From Chloroflexota bacterium (GTDB lineage Bacteria > Chloroflexota > Anaerolineae > Anaerolineales > Anaerolineaceae), in NCBI GenBank assembly GCA_029777225.1, contig JAKOSR010000096.1:1-8340 (forward strand): a stretch of 8,340 bases of DNA, given 5' to 3'. Under the pieces are notes generated by a model. That model ran no database searches, was not told where the DNA came from, and saw nothing but the letters and a program-made list of their open reading frames with translations. The position numbers and the translations under genes are program-made. This document shows positions 1-6,034 of the stretch, one piece after another. Position 1 is the first letter of the stretch. Each line of letters opens with the position of its first letter.

Positions 1-594
1 GGGGGAGATGGGTTCGAATTCCTCATCCGGTATCAGGCGCAAATGCTCGGAGGGGACAGCGATTTTTGTGTGACCCAACTCATCCTCCACCTGGTACCAA
101 GGGCGGCCATCCGGGCCTTCGATGACGTCTTTAACCCAATGGGTGGATTTGTAATAAAGCATCCACACAGGCAACCAACCCTGGTCAAAGTCATAGAACA
201 TGGAGCGGGTGTAGGGGACCGTCACTTCAGCCAGCTGGCCGGTTTTGTATTTTGGGTGCCCCAAGGGGTTGAGTTCGTACTTCACTTCGTATAGATAGCC
301 ACTAAAGACGTAACCGCCCCAGCAACGGTACCAAATTGGGTTCCAGGCGGGGCCGTCAGGGCCGACGACTTCCTCGTAGACGTTGATGATTTCGTTGTAG
401 ATGCGCTGGTAGACAATCGCGCTGTTTTCCGTTGGCTCCTTGTACACGCTCACACCGTTTTTATTGCCCACCAGCATGTATCGCACCTTTTCAAACGCGC
501 CAGCCTGGGCACGCTTGGTTGGAATTAGGACGGACGCGCCTAAACCGTAGAGGGCGGTTTTTAAGAAGTCGCGTCGGGAAAGCGTTTGTTTCAC
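1..594 (-). CDS. Tat-exported L,D-transpeptidase (YkuD family), N-terminal 198 residues only
   Basis: Cell-wall enzyme predicted to act outside the membrane, forming L,D-crosslinks in peptidoglycan. The catalytic YkuD domain, with its Cys/His motif, lies beyond the left edge, so the function rests on resemblance of the N-terminal half to Chloroflexota L,D-transpeptidases. Seen: a twin-arginine signal SRRDFLK at residues 6-12, a hydrophobic stretch to about residue 25 and a likely cleavage site after AQA (29-31). An SH3-like segment follows, rich in Trp and Tyr (WYRCWGGYVFSGYL, roughly residues 89-102), and the partial ends at IPDEEFEPISP, which in relatives leads into the catalytic domain. 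The start is GTG at 594: an in-frame TAA, which is the stop of the upstream phosphatase gene, lies five codons upstream and AGGA sits six bases before the GTG. Only 12 bases separate it from that gene, so co-transcription is likely. Export is well supported; the exact enzyme name less so. Confidence 0.75.
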   Translation of the reverse strand, partial: MKQTLSRRDFLKTALYGLGASVLIPTKRAQAGAFEKVRYMLVGNKNGVSVYKEPTENSAIVYQRIYNEIINVYEEVVGPDGPAWNPIWYRCWGGYVFSGYLYEVKYELNPLGHPKYKTGQLAEVTVPYTRSMFYDFDQGWLPVWMLYYKSTHWVKDVIEGPDGRPWYQVEDELGHTKIAVPSEHLRLIPDEEFEPISP

Positions 595-606
595 CTTGGT
601 TCCTGG

Positions 607-1386
607 TTAATCCAAATCGGAGGGGTTTATGTCGGCGACAGAATTGAAAATGTGCTCCGGCCGGTAAGAAAATTTTTCCAGATTATGTAGGTCTGTGACA
701 CCGGAAAGCACCAAGACGGTGCCCATACCCGCGGAAATACCTGCCAGGATGTCGGTATCCATGCGGTCGCCAATCATGATCGATTCCTCGGAGTGCACAT
801 TCAGGTAATTGAGCGCTGAGCGCATCATGAGCGGGTTGGGCTTGCCCACGAAGAATGGGGACTTGCCGGTGGCTTCCTTGATGAGCGCGGCCATGGCGCC
901 ACAGGCGGGAACAACACCGTTTTCGGAAGGTCCGATGGGATCCGGATTCGTGGCGATGAAGCGCGCGCCGCCTCGGATGAGCCGAATCGCGGTGGTTATT
1001 TGGTCAAAATTGTAGTAATTTGTTTCGCCTAAAACGACGTAGTCCGGCTCGGTCGCGGTTTGGACATAGCCCACGGCATGGATGGCCTCGGTGAGACCAA
1101 CTTCACCGATGACGTAGGCGGTGCCGTTGGGGCGCTGCTTGTGCAGGAATTTGGCGGTGGCAATCGCGGAGGTGAAGATGTTTTCCTGGGCGATTTCCAG
1201 GCCATTCTGCTGGAAGCGATGCGCCAGGTCCCGAGTGGTGTAGAGCGGGTTGTTGGTGAGGATTAAGAACTTTCTTTTGTCAGATTTGAGACGGCCAATA
1301 AATTCAGGCGCACCCGGTATGGGGTTGCTGCCATGAACCAAAACGCCGTCCATGTCAATCAGAAAACTTTTACGTACATTTGTCAT
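607..1386 (-). CDS. HAD-IIA family phosphatase (NagD/PGP-like)
   Basis: Predicted cytoplasmic Mg-dependent phosphatase of the haloacid dehalogenase superfamily, subfamily IIA, which includes NagD, AraL and eukaryotic phosphoglycolate/p-nitrophenyl phosphatases. Seen in 259 residues: motif I DMDG with nucleophile D11 and acid/base D13; motif II TNN at 44-46; motif III GKP with K182; motif IV GDRMDTD with D207 and D212. The IIA cap lies between motifs II and III, including TNPDP at 146-150. The substrate cannot be read from the sequence; sugar phosphates, nucleotides and phosphoglycolate are all handled by relatives. I start at ATG 1386 because homologues begin a few residues before motif I. 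A longer reading from a TTG at 1470 would add 28 residues encoded across a hairpin and looks wrong. The ribosome site is weak (AGG seven bases upstream). It lies between the acyl-CoA synthetase and the transpeptidase on the same strand. Confidence 0.85.
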   Translation of the reverse strand: MTNVRKSFLIDMDGVLVHGSNPIPGAPEFIGRLKSDKRKFLILTNNPLYTTRDLAHRFQQNGLEIAQENIFTSAIATAKFLHKQRPNGTAYVIGEVGLTEAIHAVGYVQTATEPDYVVLGETNYYNFDQITTAIRLIRGGARFIATNPDPIGPSENGVVPACGAMAALIKEATGKSPFFVGKPNPLMMRSALNYLNVHSEESIMIGDRMDTDILAGISAGMGTVLVLSGVTDLHNLEKFSYRPEHIFNSVADINPSDLD

Positions 1387-1419
1387 TGTCTGGGCCTGTG
1401 TTTCGCTTATATAAAATTG

Positions 1420-1453
1420 AAGAGCCACGTTGATTGTACCAACAGTGGCTCTT
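1420..1453 (-). terminator. Hairpin downstream of the acyl-CoA synthetase, probable terminator or attenuator
   Basis: A long inverted repeat: AAGAGCCAC plus GTTG pairs with CAAC plus GTGGCTCTT around a 7-base loop, 13 base pairs with one bulged base. It begins 22 bases past the acyl-CoA synthetase stop and ends 33 bases before the phosphatase start. On the minus strand the bases after the stem are CAATTTTAT, a weak U-tract, so partial termination (attenuation of the downstream genes) is as plausible as full termination. No convincing promoter follows it. Confidence 0.55.
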
Positions 1454-1474
1454 TTCTGTTGAAACTGCAAAATG

Positions 1475-2539
1475 TTACTTTTTGGTCAGGATGATGCGGG
1501 CATCCACAATCTTGACGCCCTTGCCTTCTTCGTAGACGATGACCGGGTTGGCATCCGATTCAGCGACTTCATCCCGCAAATCGTGCACCATGTAGGCGTA
1601 CTTGGCCAGAACGTCCGCGAGGGCTTGCTTGTCGCGGGGTTTTTCACCGCGAACACCGCGCAGGATGGCAGCGCTCTTGATTTCGTCCTGCATGGTCAGG
1701 GCTTCCACCGTGTTAATCGGGGCGACGCGGAAGGTGACATCCTTGAGGACTTCCACGAAGATGCCGCCCAAGCCAAACATGACCGTTGGGCCGAAGGTGG
1801 CGTCGTTGACGGAGCCGACAATGACTTCGGTAGCCCAGGGTGCCATTTCCTGGACAGCCACGCCGTCAATGAAGGCGTCGGATTTGTAATTCAAGGAATT
1901 CTCGAGGATGAGGCGGTAGTTCTCACGCACAGCATCGACGGTTTTGATGTTGACCTTGACCGCGCCGGCATCGGACTTGTGAAGAATGTCGGGGGAGACA
2001 ATCTTCATGACCACAGGGAAGCCAATTTTCTCGGCCATGGCCACGGCTTCATCTTCCGAGACAGCCAAATCGGTGGGGGTGACGGGCAGACCGTAGGATG
2101 TGAAGACACGCTTGGCTTCAATTTCGGTCAAAGCACTGCGGCCGAGAGAGCGGGCGCGGGAAATGATTTCACGGGCGGCGGCTGGATTGATGCCTTCAGG
2201 TGTGTAACCGTCGGTCTGGCGCATTTGCTCCATGCGGTAATCCTCCCTGAGGGTGGCCAGCGCTTTCACGGCGTTATCGGGAGCATTGTAGGTGGGGATG
2301 CCATGTTCAATCAGCCAGGCCATGGCCTTATCTGACCGTTCGCCGCCAACAAAGGAGACGGCAATGGGTTTACCCGTGACGCCTGAATCCTGCACGCCAC
2401 GATAGATGGCCTGGGCAATTTCTTCCGGCACTGTCACCGCGGTTTCGCAGTACAAGACCACGAGCCCATCCACCCAGGGATGCGCGTAAGAGAACTGGGT
2501 GGTTTCGTAGTACCACTCATTGCCGGCCATACCCGTCAT
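1475..2539 (-). CDS. ADP-forming acyl-CoA (acetate-CoA) ligase, C-terminal fragment with ATP-grasp domain
   Basis: Second half of an NDP-forming acyl-CoA synthetase, which converts acyl-CoA, ADP and phosphate to free acid, CoA and ATP. Residues 1 to about 102 complete the ligase domain whose start lies at the end of the upstream ORF; after a linker, an ATP-grasp domain begins near residue 136 (LTEIEAKRVFTSYGLPV). Seen: FPVVMKIVSPDILHKSDAGAV with K179 and H187, the position of a second phosphorylated His described in archaeal enzymes, then GLGGIFVEVLKDV and ESDANPV near the C-terminus. The ATG at 2539 overlaps the preceding stop as ATGA, but no Shine-Dalgarno sequence precedes it and the ORF begins inside a domain. 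I therefore read it as the continuation of the 2536-3582 gene after a one-base frameshift, not as a separate subunit. Reinitiation at the ATGA overlap could still yield some product. Confidence 0.85.
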   Translation of the reverse strand: MTGMAGNEWYYETTQFSYAHPWVDGLVVLYCETAVTVPEEIAQAIYRGVQDSGVTGKPIAVSFVGGERSDKAMAWLIEHGIPTYNAPDNAVKALATLREDYRMEQMRQTDGYTPEGINPAAAREIISRARSLGRSALTEIEAKRVFTSYGLPVTPTDLAVSEDEAVAMAEKIGFPVVMKIVSPDILHKSDAGAVKVNIKTVDAVRENYRLILENSLNYKSDAFIDGVAVQEMAPWATEVIVGSVNDATFGPTVMFGLGGIFVEVLKDVTFRVAPINTVEALTMQDEIKSAAILRGVRGEKPRDKQALADVLAKYAYMVHDLRDEVAESDANPVIVYEEGKGVKIVDARIILTKK

Positions 2540-2553
2540 GTCGACCGGGTTTT
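2536..2553 (-). other. Probable -1 frameshift site splitting the acyl-CoA ligase gene
   Basis: Reading on the minus strand, the frame runs GCC AAA ACC CGG TCG ACA TGA and stops. Adding one A to the four-A run (plus-strand TTTT at 2550-2553) gives GCC AAA AAC CCG GTC GAC ATG, i.e. A-K-N-P-V-D-M, which flows directly into the downstream ORF. This can be a sequencing or assembly error in a homopolymer, a true inactivating mutation, or a coupled two-ORF arrangement through ATGA. No classical X-XXY-YYZ slippery heptamer is present. Confidence 0.8.
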
Positions 2554-3582
2554 GGCTGAGCCGAATTCGGGCATGTGTTTCTTGAGTTCTTCCTGCACGT
2601 CCGCGGGGGCGAAGTGGAGCGGGAGACCAAAACGTTCAGCGGAATCGGTGGCTAAAACGCCAATGCCGCCACCGTTGGTGAGGATGAGCAGGTTGTCACC
2701 TTGCATACGGGGCTGGAGGGAGAGCGCCAGTGTCCGGTCAAAGAGGTCGTTGAGGTCATCCGCCTGCGTGACGCCGGACTGTTTGAAGGCCGCGTCGTAA
2801 ATTTTGGCGCTGCCGGCCAGGGAGCCGGTGTGAGAAGCAGCTGCGGCCGCGCCGTGGGAGGACTTGCCAGATTTGAGGGCGACAATTGGCTTATGGGTCT
2901 TGCGGGCTTCGTCCATGAATTTTCGGCCGTCTTTGAAGCCTTCGATATAGAGGGAAATGCAGGAGGTTTCTGGATCTTCGTTCAGGAAGGTAATCATGTC
3001 GGCGATGTCGACATCCGACATGTTACCGATGGAAATCATTTTGTCAAAACCGACACGGCGGGTGTAGGTGGCCGCGTCTATGGCAATGAGCAGCGCGCCG
3101 GATTGGGTGACGAGGGAGGCCTTGCCTTCCAGGGGCAGGAATGGGGCAAAGGAGGCGTTCAGCTTGTCGCTATTGGAAAGCGTGCCCACCACGTTGGGGC
3201 CGATGATACGCATTCCATAGGATTGGGCAACCCGGACAATTTCGTGTTCCAATTCCACTTCACCAACCTCGGCAAAGCCGGAAGTGATGATGACCATGCC
3301 TTTGACACCTTTTTCACCGCATTGGCGGGTGACATCCAGCACAGCTTTGGCTGGCACGGTTACGATCGCGGCGTCGATGACATAAGGGACATCCGTAATG
3401 TTGGGGTAGCACTTGTACCCAAGGATATCCGCCGCGCCCGGGTTAATGGGGTAAACAGCACCCTCGTAACCACCTTCCTTCAGGTTCAAGACGACTTTGT
3501 AACCAATCTTGTCAGGATTGGTAGACGCACCGATGACAGCCACGCTCTTCGGCTTTAAAAGACCGGTCAAAATTGGATCCAC
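2536..3582 (-). CDS. ADP-forming acyl-CoA (acetate-CoA) ligase, N-terminal fragment with CoA-binding domains
   Basis: First half of an NDP-forming acyl-CoA synthetase, an energy-conserving enzyme of acetate or short-chain acid production. Seen: an N-terminal CoA-binding Rossmann domain (AVIGAS at 15-20); a succinyl-CoA-synthetase-like second domain with IIGPN at 126-130 and VTQSGAL at 158-164; and SHTGSLAG at 250-257, where H251 matches the phosphohistidine of this family. ILTNGGGIGVLA then opens a third domain that breaks off at the stop. The last residues (TRST) are out of frame relative to the family: a one-base shift restores AK-NPVD-MTGMAG, the usual continuation. One-chain relatives are about 700 residues; the rejoined product would be about 702. 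The start is GTG 3582, preceded by a strong GGAGG six bases upstream. This is the first gene of a minus-strand run; a possible promoter lies about 41 bases upstream. Confidence 0.88.
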   Translation of the reverse strand: MDPILTGLLKPKSVAVIGASTNPDKIGYKVVLNLKEGGYEGAVYPINPGAADILGYKCYPNITDVPYVIDAAIVTVPAKAVLDVTRQCGEKGVKGMVIITSGFAEVGEVELEHEIVRVAQSYGMRIIGPNVVGTLSNSDKLNASFAPFLPLEGKASLVTQSGALLIAIDAATYTRRVGFDKMISIGNMSDVDIADMITFLNEDPETSCISLYIEGFKDGRKFMDEARKTHKPIVALKSGKSSHGAAAAASHTGSLAGSAKIYDAAFKQSGVTQADDLNDLFDRTLALSLQPRMQGDNLLILTNGGGIGVLATDSAERFGLPLHFAPADVQEELKKHMPEFGSAKTRST

Positions 3583-3622
3583 TTTATTCCTCCGTTGTAA
3601 TAATTAATATTCGCAAGGTGTT

Positions 3623-3628
3623 AGTATA
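3623..3628 (-). promoter_or_regulatory. Candidate -10 element for the acyl-CoA ligase transcript
   Basis: TATACT on the minus strand, five of six matches to TATAAT, 41 bases upstream of the GTG start. No good -35 is visible at 16-18 bases. An imperfect inverted repeat (TCTCC at 3634-3638, GGAGA at 3648-3652) lies in the would-be spacer and could be an operator. The divergent reductase gene shares this 177-base region (3583-3759); a TATAGT at 3726-3731 is its weak -10 candidate, also without a clear -35. Confidence 0.35.
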
Positions 3629-3759
3629 CCGCATCTCCGATTGGATTGGAGACCAAAAACTAAAAAGCCAGGTACGGAAACACTATCTCTGTTCAGCAGG
3701 AACGGTAATTTCGCGGGTGTTGGAGTATAGTAAGAAAAATTGAGATGACGGAGTAAAGC

Positions 3760-4656
3760 ATGGATAAATTGCGTGTAGGGTACATCGGTTTGGGGGCCAT
3801 GGGGAAGCCAATGGCTTTGAATATTCTGAAGGCAGGCTTTCCGCTGACTGTGTTTAACCGAACGGTTGAAAAAGCGGAGGAACTGTTGACGGCAGGCGCC
3901 GAATGGGCGGATTCACCGGCCGATTTGGCAAGACGCTCGGACGTTGTCTTCACGAATGTGTCCAACACCGCGGATGTATTGTCGGTGGTGCTTGGGCAAA
4001 GCGGTGTGCGAGAAGGCGTCAGGCCTGGGATGATTTTTGTGGACAACTCCACCATTAGCCCCACGGGAAGTCGTGAAATTTACGAAAGCCTCCGGGCGTT
4101 AGGCGTCAGCGCGTTGGACGCGCCGGTCAGTGGTGGCGAGATTGGTGCCCAAAACGGCAGCCTGACTATCATGGTTGGGGGCGACGCGGAATCCCTGGAG
4201 CTTGTGCGGCCGATACTGAATGCCGTAGGCAAAAAGATAACGCACATTGGCGGCGCGGGGGCCGGCCAAATTGCCAAGGCGGCCAACCAAATCATGGTCG
4301 CGGCCCAGATGGTGGCGGAAGCCGAATTAATGATTTTCGCGCAGAAAGCCGGCGCGGACCCGGTGAAGGTGATTGAAGCCATCAAGGGTGGCGCGGCCCA
4401 GTGTTGGACATTGGATGTGAAGCCGCAAAGGTTGTTTGCCGGGAACCGTACCCCTGGATTTAAGGCCAGCCTGCAGGCCAAAGACCTGGCCATCGTAATG
4501 GAAACCGCGCGACAAAACCTGATGTCGCTGCCGGGTACCGCGGTCTCAGCGCAGCTATTTAACGCCTTGTGCGCCATGGGAGAGGGTGACCTGGATAACT
4601 CCGCGGTCATCCGGGTGATTGAACTGCTCAATAATGAGGCACTACAGACAGCCTGA
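3760..4656 (+). CDS. garR: Tartronate semialdehyde reductase (2-hydroxy-3-oxopropionate reductase), GarR/GlxR-like
   Basis: Beta-hydroxyacid dehydrogenase family enzyme of 298 residues, the normal family length, predicted to reduce tartronate semialdehyde to D-glycerate with NAD(P)H in the cytoplasm. Seen in order: Rossmann motif GLGAMGKPMA (10-19) and N33-R34 after the second strand, an Arg often linked to NADPH preference; substrate motif DAPVSGGEIGA (120-130); catalytic Lys K173 in GAGQIAKAANQ; and KDL at 241-243. The DAPVSGGEIGA motif, AGADPVKV (197-204) and the LPGTAVSAQLFNA and LDNSAVI segments near the C-terminus resemble E. coli GlxR/GarR as I recall them more than 3-hydroxyisobutyrate dehydrogenase, but that activity, or succinic semialdehyde reduction, is not excluded. 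ATG 3760 has GGAG six bases upstream. It is divergent from the acyl-CoA ligase and followed after 103 bases by the phosphoglycerate mutase on the same strand. Confidence 0.8.
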   Translation: MDKLRVGYIGLGAMGKPMALNILKAGFPLTVFNRTVEKAEELLTAGAEWADSPADLARRSDVVFTNVSNTADVLSVVLGQSGVREGVRPGMIFVDNSTISPTGSREIYESLRALGVSALDAPVSGGEIGAQNGSLTIMVGGDAESLELVRPILNAVGKKITHIGGAGAGQIAKAANQIMVAAQMVAEAELMIFAQKAGADPVKVIEAIKGGAAQCWTLDVKPQRLFAGNRTPGFKASLQAKDLAIVMETARQNLMSLPGTAVSAQLFNALCAMGEGDLDNSAVIRVIELLNNEALQTA

Positions 4657-4673
4657 TGTACGAGTGAACGGGC

Positions 4674-4683
4674 GCGTGCACGC
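4674..4683. repeat. 10-bp perfect palindrome upstream of the apgM promoter
   Basis: GCGTGCACGC reads the same on both strands and ends seven bases before the predicted -35 box of the phosphoglycerate mutase gene. The position suits a regulator binding site, but a GC-rich 10-mer of this kind can arise by chance and no second copy is visible in the window. Confidence 0.3.
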
Positions 4684-4690
4684 AAACTGC

Positions 4691-4718
4691 TTGAAAAAGC
4701 CCCCGGGCAAGTTATAAT
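4691..4718 (+). promoter_or_regulatory. Sigma-70-type promoter for apgM
   Basis: TTGAAA (4691-4696), a 16-base spacer and a perfect TATAAT (4713-4718), placed 41 bases before the start codon. This is the best promoter match in the window and suggests the mutase can be expressed independently of the reductase upstream. Confidence 0.65.
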
Positions 4719-4759
4719 CAAGGGCGAGATTCTTATCAGATTACAAAGGAGCGTTCCCC

Positions 4760-5971
4760 ATGGACTTTGAATTTTTAAAACCCCTCTTTAACGAGGATGC
4801 CAAAGGCAAAATTGTTTTGTTGGTTATGGATGGGTTGGGCGGACTACCCATCGTGGAAGGCGGCAAGACAGAATTGGAAGCCGCGAACACCCCGAACATG
4901 GATGCCCTGGCGGCACGTTCCAACCTCGGGTTGCATCATTCCGTTCCGTATGGGGTCACCCCCGGCAGCGGACAGGCTCACCTGGGGCTTTTTGGCTACG
5001 ACCCCGTCAAATACGAGATTGGGCGTGGCGTGCTTTCGGCGCTTGGTGTGGATTTTGACCTTGGACCCAACGACCTGGCAGCCCGCGGTAACTTCTGCAC
5101 GGTGGATGGCCAGGGCGTCATCACTGACCGTCGCGCCGGGCGCATCCCGACTGAGGAAGGCGCGCGTTTGTGCGAGTTGCTCAAGGCAAACGTGAAACTT
5201 CCGGGTGTGGAGCTCTTCCTCGTGCCAGAAAAGGAATACCGCTTCGTTTTTGTCATCCGCGGCGAGGGGTTAAGCGGGAATGTGAGCGATACCGATCCAC
5301 AGGCCGTGGGGAAGAAGGCCTACATTGCCGAAGCCACCGCGCCGGAAGCCGAGCGAACCGCTGAAATCATCCGGGAATTTGTACGCCAGGGTAACGCAAT
5401 TTTGGCTGCGGAACACCCGGCCAATTCCTTTGTGCTGCGGGGTTTTGCCGAAATGCCAAAATGGCCACGCTTCAATGATGTTTGGGGCGTGAACGCTCTG
5501 GCCATCGCGATGTACCCGATGTACCGCGGCGTCTCAAAGGTGGTCGGCATGACCGTGATGCCACCGGCTGCTTCGATGGAAGAAGAAATCACCATGTTGG
5601 AACAAAATTGGGATAAGTATGATTTCTTTTTTGTGCACATCAAGAAAACTGACAGCTACGGCGAAGACGGCAATTTTGAGGGAAAGGTCCACATCATCGA
5701 AGAGGTCGATCAGCTTCTGCCGCGCATCCTGGCCTTGAACCCGGATACCCTGATTATCACCGGGGACCACTCCACGCCGGCCAAGCTGAAATCCCACTCC
5801 TGGCACCCGGTGCCCACGTTGCTGTACGCCAAGGATTGCCGGCCAGACGGGATTGCCAGCTTTGGGGAGCGGGCATGCGTCGCGGGCAGCCTGGGTCCCC
5901 GCTTTGACGCCACCGACCTGATGCCATTTGCCCTCGGACACGCCGGCCGGCTGGTGAAGTACGGCGCGTAA
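4760..5971 (+). CDS. apgM: 2,3-bisphosphoglycerate-independent phosphoglycerate mutase, archaeal type (ApgM)
   Basis: Glycolysis/gluconeogenesis enzyme interconverting 3- and 2-phosphoglycerate, in the alkaline phosphatase superfamily. Seen in 403 residues: metal-binding D24 in VLLVMDGLGG; TPNMDALA at 44-51; catalytic Ser S70 in TPGSGQAHLGLFGYDP; a lid/insert domain roughly from 100 to 270 that includes RRAGRI; then D298 in KKTDSYGEDGNFEGK, D336-H337 in TGDHSTP and H349 in KSHSWHP. These correspond to the two-metal site of the superfamily, except that the His expected four residues after D298 is Glu302. A related subgroup has been proposed to be homoserine kinase; no threonine pathway gene is nearby, so mutase is preferred. 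ATG 4760 is preceded by AAAGGAG with eight bases of spacing and by a near-consensus promoter. The gene ends at a strong hairpin shared with the convergent nitrilase gene. Confidence 0.88.
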   Translation: MDFEFLKPLFNEDAKGKIVLLVMDGLGGLPIVEGGKTELEAANTPNMDALAARSNLGLHHSVPYGVTPGSGQAHLGLFGYDPVKYEIGRGVLSALGVDFDLGPNDLAARGNFCTVDGQGVITDRRAGRIPTEEGARLCELLKANVKLPGVELFLVPEKEYRFVFVIRGEGLSGNVSDTDPQAVGKKAYIAEATAPEAERTAEIIREFVRQGNAILAAEHPANSFVLRGFAEMPKWPRFNDVWGVNALAIAMYPMYRGVSKVVGMTVMPPAASMEEEITMLEQNWDKYDFFFVHIKKTDSYGEDGNFEGKVHIIEEVDQLLPRILALNPDTLIITGDHSTPAKLKSHSWHPVPTLLYAKDCRPDGIASFGERACVAGSLGPRFDATDLMPFALGHAGRLVKYGA

Positions 5972-5992
5972 CATCCCATATTAGTGAAACAA

Positions 5993-6020
5993 AAGCAGGC
6001 TGCCACTGGGCAGCCTGCTT
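5993..6020. terminator. Bidirectional hairpin terminator between apgM and the nitrilase gene
   Basis: A perfect 12-bp stem, AAGCAGGCTGCC and GGCAGCCTGCTT, closes a 4-base loop. It sits 21 bases after the apgM stop and 14 bases after the minus-strand nitrilase stop (6035). On the minus strand the stem is followed by TTGTTTC directly after its TT end, a typical U-tract. On the plus strand it is followed by CTCTATAC, so it should work better for the nitrilase gene. Confidence 0.85.
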
Positions 6021-6034
6021 CTCTATACACCTGT

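Noticed and set aside
1387..1470. N-terminal extension of the HAD phosphatase from TTG 1470
   Set aside because: The added 28 residues are encoded across the hairpin and precede motif I by more than family members do; ATG 1386 fits better.
1472..2335. Long plus-strand open frame opposite the acyl-CoA ligase C-terminal half
   Set aside because: Its translation shows no recognisable domain and lies fully antisense to a clear ATP-grasp gene; it follows from the codon usage of that gene.
2548..2560. Programmed -1 ribosomal frameshift at the AAAA run
   Set aside because: The zero-frame codons GCC AAA ACC do not form an X-XXY-YYZ slippery heptamer, four As is short for transcriptional slippage, and no obvious stimulatory hairpin was noticed just downstream.
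2701..3558. Long plus-strand open frame opposite the acyl-CoA ligase N-terminal half
   Set aside because: Antisense to conserved CoA-binding motifs, no ribosome site or domain of its own.
3634..3652. Imperfect inverted repeat TCTCC...GGAGA upstream of the acyl-CoA ligase as a definite operator
   Set aside because: Only about seven of nine arm positions match and the promoter around it is itself weak, so it is noted only as a possibility within the promoter entry.
4692..4716. Terminator-like GCCCGGGGGC plus TTTTT on the minus strand
   Set aside because: The stem is only about four base pairs and no minus-strand gene ends here; the region is better explained as the apgM promoter.
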